Origin: Symbiodinium natans
Lineage: Eukaryota; Sar; Dinophyceae; Suessiales; Symbiodiniaceae
Assembly: GCA_905221605.1 (NCBI GenBank)
Contig: CAJNDS010002666.1
Coordinates: forward strand, 85,001 to 149,000
Direction: 5' to 3'
DNA: 64,000 bases
Shown here: positions 13,517 to 24,759 of the stretch, piece after piece
Position numbering within the stretch: the first letter of the stretch is position 1
How the letters are laid out: every line of letters begins with the position of its first letter
Program-made: the position numbers and the translations under genes
Notes under the pieces: generated by a model
Seen by the model: only the letters and a program-made list of their open reading frames with translations
What the model was told of the DNA's origin: nothing
The model's database searches: none

Positions 13517-15310
13517 TTACAATAATAACACTCTGTTTTGCAGGCACTGGCGCGAAGATTCAGCGCAAGCGCGCTCAGAGCTAGGAATGGCAACAGCCAT
13601 TTGGCAGTCCTGGCTGCCCCTTTGAGTGAACACCTCCTGGCGCACGTCGGCGAGAAGCCGGAGTGCCTGACCACACCGGCCACTAGCCTCACACGCTTGC
13701 AGTGCAGCTTGGATTGTCAGCGCGTTAGCTTGCAAGCTTCTGCTGGCAAGGTCAGCTAGCAGCTGCAGCGTCTGGGGCCACTGGTCTGCTCGCTGACAGG
13801 CGGCAACGGCTGAATTGAATGCGATCAATGCAGGCTCCAACTGAGTGTCATGGAGGGAATTCAGCAACAAGAGGGCTTGTTGCCACTGCGTTGCTTCACT
13901 ACAGGCTGCAATAGCAGAAACGTGCGAGATAACATCCGGCTGCAGCTGAGTAATCATCAAAAGGAACAAAGACAAGGCTCGCTGCCACTGTGTGCCATTC
14001 TTGCCAAATGAGCTCAGCAATGCATTGTACGACACGAGAGTAGGTTGACACTTTGTCGATGCGATTTCTGTGAGCAATCCCAGGGCATGCTCCCATTGAC
14101 CCCCTGCATCGCAAGCGCCGATGGTTGCATTGTACGTAACTGCTGTGGGTTGAAGCTGCCGGCTCAGCAGGTCAGAAAACAGAAGTATTGCCAGCATCCA
14201 GCTCTCGCCCCGGCGGCTACATGCACTTATCACCGCATTGTACGTGATTGTGGATGCTCTTAGCCGTCTCTTCCTCACCTCATGGAACATGTGGAGCGCC
14301 TTCTGCCACTCGCCTGCTTTGTTGCACGCGCTGATGGCGGCGTTGCAACAAATGACGTCCATTTGAAGCTGCAGGTGCGGAAGGCTTCCCAGTAGTTGAA
14401 ACGCCTCCTGCCATCGTGACCCCTTTTCACAAGCACTGATAGCGGCGCTGTACGTGACAACCGACCTGTGGGTCAAGATGTCATGAAATATCTTGAAAGG
14501 CTTAGGGCCTAGGGCGTAGGCTTAATAGTTGAGCATCGCCACCAGACCCAACAGAACAAACCCGAGCAAAAGCTTCTGGTTCACGAAGTAGGCATTGTCA
14601 GGGTACTGCATATTCGCAGGATCCGGCCTGCGAAGAACGCCTGCGAGCAGGGATTCGGATTGGGCGATCTCGGGCTCCAACTCTTGCATTCTATCAACAC
14701 TATTAACAGTGGTTCTGCATGATTTCTAGGAAGCTGCATCCTTTCACCACCCACCCTTTTGCGCTTACTTCACGAAGGCGCCTGCTTCCTGCATGTCCTG
14801 TATCAGCTGCAGAGCACCCCGCCAGTTTCCAGCTCTCTCACAGGCAGTTATCGCAGCACCAAAAATGAAGTCATTGACTTGCACTACATGCGCCCTCGTA
14901 TCCTCCAGAAGTTGCAAGGCTGTCACCCATTGCGTGGCTTTCCCAGCCGAGCTGGTGGCTGCACTGAAGGTAAACGCATCTGGGAACATCTGCCTTGCTC
15001 TCACATCTTCAAAAAGACACAACGAGTGCTGCCACTGACACTCTTTCTCACACGCACTGATGACCTTGTTGAAGCTGACCAGCTCATGCTGCAGGCTTCT
15101 GTCTTCCACTTCGGACAGCACAGAAAGTGCAGCTTGCCACTTAGCAGCCTTTCCACATGCACCAACCAAGGCCGAGAGCAGCCCGGCATCCACATCCACG
15201 GCCTGTTGGTCGAGCTCGTGTAGGAGTGCAACAGCTGCCTCCCACTGCCGGTGCTTCCCGTGAATGTGTATGGCCGCCGTCTTCTCATGCAATTCCACAT
15301 ACATGGTCAT
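13517..15310 (-). CDS. Pentatricopeptide repeat (PPR) protein
   Basis: PPR proteins bind single-stranded RNA through arrays of 35-residue helical hairpins and act mainly in plastid and mitochondrial RNA processing. Two exons join cleanly. Exon 1 runs 15310-14769 and ends in a GTAAGC donor. Exon 2 runs 14465-13517 after a CCCACAG|G acceptor. The junction keeps the 35-residue period and yields about 496 residues. Repeats are obvious from the recurring ISACEKG/ISACNKAG type signature: VSFNKVISACEKECQWQ, VVTYSAAISACEKGSRWQ, VICCNAAISACNKAGEWQ, ITYNAVISACSRRGESW, VTYNATIGACDAGGQWE. About a dozen repeats fill the protein. The ATG at 15310 gives no obvious transit peptide, so upstream exons may be missing. 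After the last repeat the frame runs into non-repeat sequence before TAA at 13517, so the true 3' end may be spliced. Confidence 0.92.
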
Positions 15311-15351
15311 CAATGCTGAGGCTGCATGTTCTCGGCTAGTCCATCCCCTTT

Positions 15352-16039
15352 ACAGAGCCAAAGGGCAGGATCGATCGCACGCGCAGCCTGCATGACCCGA
15401 CAAGCAATGCAGCCGGCCGAAGCTGAGCACAGCGCAGCACCTCCTCCGGCGTCACGGTTTCCAGCGGGTCAAGAAGTCTTGCTGCCTGTGGGCCAAGATA
15501 CACGAACCATCGCATCAGGAGCCCACAACTGTCATAGCGATGTGAAACTTTTTGTTTGCCCGAAACAAGCCAAGAATGTTTCCTCATGCTCCGGCTTTAG
15601 CCTGACCCTGTCAGCCCCCTCCCAAAGCTGTAAATTCTCGGCCCAGGAGCCGACAGCACTTGGAGAATCAGGCGCCGGCGAGACTGCGCAGGACACGCCC
15701 CAAGGCCTCCATGGCGACGGAGAGACAGGAGTTGCAGAGACAGGCATGGCAACAAGCAGGGAAATGAACTTGATGTGCCTAAGCAAGCAACTCTTAGCAC
15801 ATCGATCTGGTAGCTGGCAGGGGTTCTGGCGTCCTGAGGCGGGTTGAACAAACTCGCCATATCTCGGCGGCATCAGCTACAGCTTGCCCATGACATCGGC
15901 ACACTGCAATTCCCAAAACAGTAACTTCGCAAAACAAATTGCCATAACACGAGCACGAGGCCCAGTCCTCCCAGTTCACATACCACGAATCTTGCTCGAG
16001 AGCCCAGTCCAGAATCTGCACGGACAAAGCAGAAAACAT
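15352..16039 (-). CDS. Possible exons upstream of the PPR gene, unrecognised
   Basis: On the minus strand a candidate exon at about 15489-15352 follows a CCCACAG|G acceptor, reads ARLLDPLETVTPEEVLRCAQ and ends at a GT (TCT|GTAAAG). Another protein-like frame lies at about 16010-15870. No domain is recognised. They could be the 3' end of a separate gene or 5' exons of the PPR gene, but I could not phase them to it. Confidence 0.25.
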
Positions 16040-16231
16040 CTCATGTTCTAAGGGTGCTCTATTGAAAAAGAAGGTTTCCCCCTAACCAGTTCAAGAAGGC
16101 CTGCGTGTGCCGGAGTAGGAACCCGATTGTTGCTGGCGATCCTTGGTTTGGCATTCACCGGGTCCACAAGCAAGGCAGAACAGGGGTGCTCTGGAGATTT
16201 GGGATTTGCCAGCCCATCTGTGCAGGTTCGC

Positions 16232-16264
16232 TCTCTCTCTCTCTCTCTCTGCACGCGTGGCCCC

Positions 16265-16305
<41 letters not shown>

Positions 16306-16345
16306 GCTCTCATTTGTTTTGCTCTCGCTCTCTCGCTCTCTTGCT
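16232..16345. repeat. (CT)n microsatellite
   Basis: Two CT runs (about 16232-16250 and 16268-16300) followed by imperfect CTCTCG repeats. The Ser/Leu-rich and Arg/Glu-rich frames here are artefacts. Confidence 0.9.
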
Positions 16346-17214
16346 CCTTTTCTTTCATGGGGCCTGAGGTGTGAACCTCCCGCGCAGTTTGGGTGCCCCC
16401 ACTTGTTGTTGTGGGAAACTTGAAACTCACCACGACGGGACACCCCAAGGGAGAGGGCTCCACCCCTACGTACGTGATCTCTCTCTCTGACGCGCGCGCT
16501 CTCCCTGTCTGTGCTCCTTATATGTAAACTGTACGTGGACTGCTTTTCGGGCCCCATCCTTCCGCAACTCGAGATGCCCGAGCCGAAGCTGGAAAAGCTG
16601 CAGCCTCTATAGCCTCTAGGCATCTCTAGGCCACTCTGGGCTTCAGGGCCCATCCCCAAGTTGCCGCTAAACAGTTACGATCAGGCACTCTGCGCATGCA
16701 CGGGCTCGTTCGCCTGGTCGAAAAGCAGATTGCGGATATGCATCCTTAGACCACGAAATCGGTCGAGGCACATGGCTCACACTCGAGTTCAAGAGTAAGC
16801 TCTCGGCATCACTTTGGCAACCTTTCTGAATGTGCCAGCACTTTAAGCAGGCAAAGTTGTGATGCTCACATGACATGTCATCTGAAGAAGTTGTGTGTCA
16901 TCAGACTGCGGGCAGCTGCAATGGCGCAAACAGGAACCATAGCACCACAGCGCAAGCCTTCACCACTTCACCCATGGACAGCAGAGCTCTGATCACCTTC
17001 CAACCTGGGTGAGTTGAGCCACGTTTGCCGTGCACAATCCTTCAACCTGTATCTCTCAGTGCTCTTGTTAAGATGGATTTGCAAATGAGATCATAGGAGC
17101 TCACCGTAGAGGATGAAAAACGGCTTGTTTGCGAAAGATGAAAACAAACTTACATGAATTCGTGCCATGCACGGGTATATATGCTCTAATGACTCTAATG
17201 GAAGCCGTGTTGGC

Positions 17215-17605
17215 AAGTTGCGCATGCCCCAGAAGGGGACTGTGACATCAGTGTCCATGCTAAGCATGCTCCTCGAGGATTGTGACATCAAGGCAAAACG
17301 CACTCTGCGGGAACAGCGACATCAAAGCTGCTTCACGGGAAAAGAAAGTCAAAGCTACCAATCAATTTTCACATGCTTCACAAGGACTGCGATATCAACC
17401 CCCATGCTCTGCAGTGACTGCGACATAAAGGCTGCACATGCCCAAGTTCCACGTGGATTGTGATATCAAGGACACTGCTGGCCATGTTTCTGGCGCACAT
17501 GATCCACAGAGGTTGTGACATCAATGTTGCCTATTGTTGCACATGCTCGATTTGACACATCAATGCCGCACCACAAAAGCTGCACCATCAATCCTGCACA
17601 GACGT
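17215..17605. repeat. Degenerate interspersed repeat with a GACATCAA core
   Basis: The phrase gattgtgacatcaagg and variants (gactgtgacatcag, agcgacatcaaagctgc, gactgcgatatcaac, gactgcgacataaaggc, gattgtgatatcaagg, ggttgtgacatcaatg, gacacatcaatgc, caccatcaatcc) recurs about nine times at 35-70 bp intervals, often followed by a catgc. It looks like an old tandem repeat that has diverged. No protein-coding reading is convincing. Confidence 0.7.
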
Positions 17606-17689
17606 CTTCGCACCCGAACCAGCAACGTCCATGCGAGGCTTTACTAAGGCGCCGAAATTGCATCGTGCGTACGGAGATGTCTGTCTCTC

Positions 17690-18606
17690 GTGCACACACG
17701 AACGGGCAAGCACACAGGCGTTGACACTTGGCAGCCAAGACGCTCTGTGCTAGCGTGCTGTGTCTCATCGCCTCCTGCACAGACGGTGGATCGTCCAAAG
17801 CGATATGACGCACCAAATCGGGATTTGAGATCTTTTGAGGTGCTAGATGTGCCAATGCTAGTTGGGCTGCTGGCATTTGTTGGTTCAATTCTGTCGGATA
17901 CGCTGTCGAGAAAGTCGTGGAAAGTCGTGAAATGCTGTGGTGGTCAACCGCAGATGGTCGGAGACGGAGTTGGAATGCAACGCAGCCGCAGTTGGATTTC
18001 CACGCGTGAAAGAGGTCCCATGTGCTATAGTGACACATAGTGACACAGTGCCCTGGAAACAAAGTACATGCATGGCTCCTCCTCTGCAAGCAAACCAGCA
18101 AAGAAATTGGTCGCCGCAGGTTGCTGGCTGGTGAACTCCACCAGCGGACAAAGCCGAAGAATTCGCGATGCGTCCTTCCGCGACGTCAACATCTTCATGC
18201 TGAGAGCATGCGCCAAATCAGAGCTCCTGCGACCTTCGGTAGAAGAAGCCAAAAGGCCGAAGCCTGAGGGACACGCAAACTGCAATGGGACTGCTGGCCA
18301 GCCTGGTGCTTGGCCAAGAGGCAAGTAATTCCGCAGTGCGTTCATGACGACGACAGCTTTCTTGTCATCAGGCAGCAAGCGTGCCACCTGCAGGTTCGAT
18401 CCATCAGGCTCCGTCAGGCTCCCCAAAGCGCTTCTCATTTTCCCTGGTTCACAGATGTTCTTTTTGGGGCTTCGCTGTCTTTGAACAACGATTTCAGGAA
18501 GTACAAGCATACAGTTGCCTTCTCGACATCGGCAAGACGTGCATCGAAGAGAGCTCGCTGCTCCCCTTTGAAAGCCTTGAACAGGGATCGCACAGTGCTA
18601 CACTAG
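17690..18606 (-). CDS. Unrecognised protein-coding region (several exons)
   Basis: Three minus-strand stretches look coding. At about 18600-18450 the frame reads SLFKAFKGEQRALFDARLAD and ADVEKATVCLYFLKSLFKDS. At about 18440-18040 it includes LLPDDKKAVVVMNALRNYLP and KMLTSRKDASRILRLCPLVE. At about 17900-17700 it includes ALAHLAPQKISNPDLVRHIA and DDPPSVQEAMRHSTLAQSVL. Composition is that of a soluble helical protein, and the strand matches neighbouring genes. I do not recognise the family. Exon junctions were not resolved, and a start or stop codon is not assigned. Confidence 0.4.
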
Positions 18607-19194
18607 TACCTGGAAGGGGGCTCTCCAGCTCTCCACTTCGTGCACAGAATGCAAGTTCAATCATGCAGGGCTGGAATATGTTCAAGCCTGGCGTGCTTTG
18701 CTGCTTCTCCAAAACGCCTTGTTCGGTGTGAGAGGAGCACTGCACATTGCACAGAGCAACACACAATCTCACATGTGGGAGCTTGATTGAGCTCATTGTC
18801 GCTTGTGGCCGTAGTTACCCCACTTGATCGACTGTCAACATACAAAACCCCTCCCTACAGAGCCTGAATCTTGGTGGCTGCGATGTCGCGAACACGCTTG
18901 CCTTATTTGTGCGGGGATCGGCCCTCTGCGGCCACAGCACGCTTCTCTAGAACAGATATTTGCGGTGTGATATCTGCCATTGCTAAGCTGCTAAACTATC
19001 GGCTAGCGAGCTTCAGTGCCAATCTGCCCACAAGCCAAGCTGCGCTCACGGTCCTCGCGCTCTTTCGCCGACCGTCGCAGGAACTCGGCGCGGCTTTCAC
19101 CGCCTGGGGCTACCAAATAGCATGGATGGTGGATCCGTGATTTCAGGAGCCCCCCGACACCCAAGTCAAGGGCATTTGAAGACTAACTTCTACG

Positions 19195-19330
19195 ATGAAA
19201 TTAGGCACTGCCTTGGCCATCATGCCCCCTGTTTACCCCCTCGTTTAATCCCGAGTTTACCCCCTCGTTTACCCCATCGTTAGACCCCTTCGTTAATCCC
19301 CTCGTTTACCTCGTGTACCCCCCGTTTGCC
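19195..19330. repeat. GTTTACCCCCTC repeat
   Basis: About eight imperfect copies of a 12-15 bp unit around cgtttacccc. It recalls an eroded telomere-like repeat but with a different unit. The stretch from here to about 21000 shows no gene I can support. Confidence 0.75.
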
Positions 19331-19689
19331 CCCAAAAGTCAGACATGGAAGACATGGAAAGACTCCAATCAAAATATCTTAAAGTGAGGAGACCTGCATG
19401 TACAAGTAGCGCTTCCTGAAGTTTGATCAATTCTCCTGCTGACCCTGTTTAGGCAATCGCTCACACTTGGACACAACAGAGGCACAGGCAGGCCAATGTC
19501 TTTAGACTCTAGACAGGAGGATTCGTCATTTCATCCCGGCAATGAGTGCGGGAATGCACAGTTGTCTTTACATGTCTTTACCATCACACGTGCAATGCTG
19601 CCAGCATAGGTTGGCCGAGGCCTCCGGCCGTATGAGTTCGGGAAGAATTTTCAAGTACCACGGCCTAATCCCACAAAAACCGACCCCAG

Positions 19690-19714
19690 CCGAGGCAGGG
19701 TCGCGCAGCGCGAA
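19690..19714. repeat. Dispersed 25-bp motif (diverged copy)
   Basis: Copy of the motif listed at 48378 with several changes (ccgaggcagggtcgcgcagc). Intergenic. Confidence 0.5.
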
Positions 19715-21059
19715 GTTACTGTCGTTAGTCCTACTGTTTCTGTTCGGGGTTGCGTTTCCTTGGTGTTCAGATGTCTACAAACACATCATCTGCGTGATAG
19801 CTGCAGCGCAGCTGACATCTCCAAACTCATTCACATTGCTGCCGTTGGATACCAAATGTCTTCATTGCGGTGGTGCTAACGTGACTCCTGGTTGCTGTTC
19901 TCGTGTGCATGTTTTGTGGAACTCCACGGGGATATCATGTCTTGCAACGATGGTAGGAGAACAGATCCTGGGACCCCGCCAGCCCACTCTCTGCACATGC
20001 CATTTTCCTGTCAACACTGCCCATGACATCATCAACAACGTGCGGCTCGTCACATGCGTATTGCTGGGCAATCATTGCAATCATTGCAATCTGTGCCATC
20101 GTGCACATACCAGTTGTAAGTTTGCTACGCAGCAGCATGTTTCGGCTGCTGCGTGAACACCAAGACGGCTATGATATGCAACAGCTTTAAGTGCCAGTGC
20201 ATCTGATTTCGTCTTATACCGGTATCCGACGCATCTTACTGTTACGGTTACCTATGGCGAATATGAATCAAGTATAATCAAGTACTGAAAGACCACAGCC
20301 TCTAAAGATGGAGACGTTCTGTCTGCATGACACGAGGTCGGGAAAATTGTTGCACCTGAACTCTTCAGCATCAGGACGCATTTCGTAACATCAGTCCTGA
20401 AAATGCAGAAGCGCTTTCTGTTCAATCGCTTGTATGTTCGTAGCATGCAGAAGTCGTTCTTGCATAAAACATCAAGGGAAAGGAAGTCCCAGAGCACGAC
20501 CCCGCCGCACAGCACTGCCCACAAGCTTGCGCGGATAAGGAGTTGTTTGAAAGAGTAGTTCAAGCACAATCAATGCAAACGTGGCAAATGCAGAAGCAAA
20601 GAGCGCCTGTGAGCGCTTCAAGTTGAGGGGCTGAAGCACAGGCACATCATGATTCTCAAGACTTGTGATTTGCAAGCGCCCGTTGTTGACAAGTAGCGGC
20701 GGCCGCTACGTCCAGCAAGACTCACCTGTGCAGAGCATCCAAACGCTCAAGATCGCTCAAGCAGATGGCTCTGGCGGCTGGCCTTTGGAGCAGAGCCAAC
20801 TCCATCGAACATGGCAGTCGGATGCAGCTGGCTGCCAGAGGGCGTGTATGTGTGTCAATGTGCCTGTCTGGCTCAGGCCGTGTCTTTCCGAATCTCAGTT
20901 TCTCAGTTTGTTCAAAGAAGCTAGCCAAAAAAAAACAGCAAAGAGGTGAGCTTCGCCGGCTTGTTGGTGCCGTGCTGCAGGGCATCTCAAGCCTACGTTA
21001 ATATTCCCATGTGGGCTGGGACCGGAGGGATGCCAGAAAAAGCAGCATGCACGACCTGA

Positions 21060-23190
21060 TCAAACCTGTGTTAACTTTCCCCCCTAAACCGTAAACCCTA
21101 AACGAATTATAAACTTACGAAGTCTCAAAATCCCTATTCAAACCGCGCATGTACATCCTTGCACGCCTTATGAGACCTCGTGTGAGGCATTAGGGTTGAC
21201 CGGCTTTGAGAGGCAGCAAGGTTTTAAGGGGGTTTGCTGTTGCAGGGTGGAACCTTCACAGACGGTGCGGATGCTGAAGCTGGAGCCAAGAGGAAGGAAA
21301 GGCTATCTGTCCTGCAACATCAAGCGCGGGGGTTGTATCATTCGAGCTGCTTCGCAAAACAACGCAGCTATTAAGTTCAGCACCGATCCGGCGCAAGCCT
21401 GTCCTCTCAAGTATCTGACGATTCTTCGTGCTTCGCCGAATATGTCGATGCCCCGTTCACCCGAGGCTCCGAGGCTCTGACTGCAGATGGAGACGGGGAC
21501 AAACTCGGAGGCGGGGGTAGGGCCTGCAAGACCAAACCCAAACGCGCAAAATGCCGCTGATACGGCGCACAATGGGCACCGCCTGTCACAACTCTAAGCT
21601 GATCTAAACTGAGTTTGCTGGTATGCACATGAGCTCAGAACGGGTGCTTCAACCTAAGCACGCGGCGACGCGTTCGATTCCAACCTGCTCATTGCTTCCA
21701 CACTTCTAGAGGCACTACATGTACCACAATGCTCGCTCATCTCAATCAGCAAGGATGAAGGCACATGTTTTCTTGGTGGCCAGACACTCGACTTGTTTCG
21801 GACACTCCCATAAAAGTGTGTGCAAGTGTGTAGGGTTTCTCGAATCGCCGGCATCACAACTTGGACAACCTCCCAATTACACAGTGATTGTTGGATGATT
21901 TTTGGCACATCCCCGCCTCCGGCTCCTCTTCCTCATCCCCGGAGTCCTGCGCAGAATGCCCCAACCCTGAGGCCCATACGCGTTTCCTTGGACCAGTGCT
22001 TGGGAACGCAGCGCCTCCCCACAAGAACAACCTCGGGTGCTTATCAGATCAAGTCAGTGACTCGTGAATTCCCCCGTCCTCGTCATCTTCGCCCTCACCA
22101 GACAAGCCTGTGCCCAGCCAACAGAGCCAAAAACTCTCTGGGTGTCCCATTAAGACCATTGATGATGAGGAGGCCGTGGCGCCTTCGTCCACAAGCTGTT
22201 CCAGCCACGTAAGCCTCGAAAAAATCTCAACACCCACCAGGTGAAGGTTTACTAAGATTCCCATTCCACGCTCAGCAGCCGTACCGGGGACAGCGCATTG
22301 CAGACGCGACCTCCTCACCAGTGACCAGCATCTCCGGGTCCTGCTCAAGTTTGGGTCCGCGGGGTCCGCGTTGCCCCTGCGCAGTGCCTCGGCCCTTGGC
22401 CACCCTGACAGAAACAGCACAACCCGCCAATCACTCGCAATGGCCCACACTGCAACCATCGAAGAACCCTCGTCCAAACTCCAAGCACTCCAAGCACTCC
22501 AATCACTCCAAGCACCCAATCACTCCAAGCACCCAAGCACCCAAGCACCCAACCTAAGACACGCTACGTAAGGTATCCCACCTCAGGAAGCTGACGGGCC
22601 TGCCTGCCTGGGCTTCTGGCAGAGAGGCGAGCGCTTTTGAGGGGACAACCGAGGGCTAAGGGCTTCTGTTGACTGCTTAGAGCTTGCCTGCCATTGCTCC
22701 GTACTCTTTTGTAGGGTTATGGTTCTGGTTACGAGCGCCGCAGGGCCGTGGCTGAGGCTTTGGGGGTGAAAGCCAGCAAGTAGCAACGTAAGAGCACGAA
22801 CATCGCAGGTGAGGCCCTAACGCCAGAAAGCCTCACCTTCAGCACCCGTAAGGGCAGTGGTGCGGCCGATGAAGTACCTGTCATGGCACAGATTGACACG
22901 GTAGAAGTCAAGCCGTCCATTCGGGCCTCAGCTCCTTCACGCTGAAGGAGGACCGTCCTTGTGATACCTGAGGCTGGCACAGATTTTCACTGTAGAGCCG
23001 GCGTCAGCAAGAGGAGTAGGGGTTTTGATTACAGGTTATTGCAGGTTATCTTCCGCGGCTACAGTTTCAGTTTTTGACCAGAAGTGTTTGAGGCCATCTA
23101 CTCAGGAATCCACTCAGCTACTGCCACGCAGAGCCCCCATCTCCGAGAGGAGCTGTTTTCAGAGCGAAAGGGTCCTCGACTTGCGGGCGG
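21060..23190. other. Intergenic stretch with short repeats, no supported gene
   Basis: It contains a short taaaccgtaaaccctaaac telomere-like piece at about 21087 and a 9-bp type repeat (ccaagcactcc, caagcaccc) at about 22475-22555. Open frames of 90-156 codons on both strands overlap one another and show no family features. Confidence 0.4.
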
Positions 23191-23193
23191 CAG

Positions 23194-24720
23194 CTACCCT
23201 GTGACTGCTTTGGCTGCCTGAGTCTCGCTCGTATTCGTGAGGTTTTGCAGCTTCCCCTCGAGGCGATCGACACGCTTATTCAGCTTGGCCTCTGCCTCGT
23301 GCAACTCTGCCTCTGCCTCGCGCAACGTTTGCTCCTGCAGCCGAGCTGTTGTCTTTTGGAGGGCTTTCTGCACTTCCTTTTCAACCATGTTGACCTTCCG
23401 TTCAGCATCCATGCCCTTTTGGCTGTACTTCTCCTCTTGTTGGTGCCAGCTCGACATATTGGTTTGCAAGTTCGAGACGCTCGCAGCCTGCTTCGCAACC
23501 GCTGTGCGCAGATCAGGCAGCGTCCGATCTTGCACCTCCGAAACTTCGTGGTGCAGCATCGCCCACGAACTGTTCGCTTGACGACTCTCCTTCTCCAGAA
23601 CCTGCACGTGGTGTACTGTGTGATTCAGCCGAAGCAACAGTGGCTTGAGCCTGGAGTCGAATGCAGTCAGCTCCTCCTCCATGTCTTCTGACTGATTCTG
23701 TAACATCTGCTGTGCCTGCTGCAGGGAATATGTGTGATTCTTCACCTCTTGGAGTTTCTTTTGGAGATGATCAAGTCTGTTCGTAAGTGACAAACTCAAT
23801 TTCCCCTCATCTTCCTCGACCTCCCTGATCTGGTTGCTAATTACGTTGATCTTGCCAGACATCTTCTCAGACATCTTCTGCTGAGCTCGGGCCTGAGCCT
23901 GACTCAGCCGAGAGGACAGATTGGACATGTTTGCTCGAAGCCGGGAGATGTTCGAATGAAGTCCTGCAAGCTCGCGCCTCTGATAGTTGAGATTTTGCTG
24001 TTGCATCGCATGCTCCCGTGACTGGTCCTGCGTAAGGCTTCTGACGCTGTGTTTCGTTTGCTGCTCAAGAGCCAGAAACTGGTCTTTGGACATCTGGACA
24101 TCATGCCCCAAAGACAGCACCTCAGCACGGGCTGCCCACGAAAGAGTCAGGATGACTCCAAGCAAACCCAGCCACAGGGCCATCGGTGTAGGCTGATTCA
24201 CAAAGGCCCAGCATCGCCGGCTCCGGCCAGAACGAACCTGTGTCCCGGCAGTCTCCTCGGCCGTGCTACTTGTAAGCAAATCCCAATACTCTTCGAACAT
24301 TCCGAGCTTGTCGAGGCGGTCGTTCAAATTTTTCATGTCCGTGGTCTTCTGATGCCTGAGCCCCTTAACATCATCCTCCAAGTCTCGGAGTCTTTTCTGC
24401 AGCGAATAGACGTCCTTCTCAATGTTCTCCGTGCGGTTCACGACGTTCACCACCAAGGGACAGCTTTTCGTCGTGGGCCGCTGCAGCGCCTCCTCGGAAA
24501 GCGGCCAGTTCGCCACATTGTTCAGCTTCCACTCGCCCGGGGACCCGAGCCACTTCTCCACGTGCTCCGCAAGCTCGCACAAACCGCCCTGGAAGGCAAC
24601 CTCCCTCATCTCCCCTTTCTTGGGTGGCTTCCAAGGGATGGACAGGTCGCCTTGCTCCCCATAAAACCTCAGCCTCACGTGGCACAGCTTATACTCACTT
24701 GGCTCCAGGACCGCCTTCAT
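23194..24720 (-). CDS. Single-pass membrane protein with long coiled coils
   Basis: One uninterrupted 508-codon frame from an ATG at 24720 to TAG. Residues 1-90 are a compact soluble segment (with LRFYGEQGDLSIPWKPP). Residues about 92-145 form a first coiled coil. Residues 179-198 (MALWLGLLGVILTLSWAARA) are the only hydrophobic helix, preceded by a basic RSGRSRRC. Residues 200-500 are almost continuous coiled coil with several NxS/T sites (NISR, NMSN, NHTY, NSSW, NMSS). The basic side before the helix and the sequons after it suggest a type II orientation: short N-terminus in the cytosol, long coiled coil in the ER/Golgi lumen or outside. I do not recognise a named family. A golgin-like tether or structural role is only a guess. 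No intron was seen, unlike the kinase and LSG1 genes. Confidence 0.75.
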   Translation of the reverse strand: MKAVLEPSEYKLCHVRLRFYGEQGDLSIPWKPPKKGEMREVAFQGGLCELAEHVEKWLGSPGEWKLNNVANWPLSEEALQRPTTKSCPLVVNVVNRTENIEKDVYSLQKRLRDLEDDVKGLRHQKTTDMKNLNDRLDKLGMFEEYWDLLTSSTAEETAGTQVRSGRSRRCWAFVNQPTPMALWLGLLGVILTLSWAARAEVLSLGHDVQMSKDQFLALEQQTKHSVRSLTQDQSREHAMQQQNLNYQRRELAGLHSNISRLRANMSNLSSRLSQAQARAQQKMSEKMSGKINVISNQIREVEEDEGKLSLSLTNRLDHLQKKLQEVKNHTYSLQQAQQMLQNQSEDMEEELTAFDSRLKPLLLRLNHTVHHVQVLEKESRQANSSWAMLHHEVSEVQDRTLPDLRTAVAKQAASVSNLQTNMSSWHQQEEKYSQKGMDAERKVNMVEKEVQKALQKTTARLQEQTLREAEAELHEAEAKLNKRVDRLEGKLQNLTNTSETQAAKAVTG

Positions 24721-24759
24721 GGCATCTTGGAATGCGCGTTAAGAACGTGCACGCCTTAA

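Noticed and set aside
24049-24759. 236-codon plus-strand frame
   Set aside because: Lies entirely opposite the coiled-coil gene, whose composition and structure are far more protein-like; it is a shadow.
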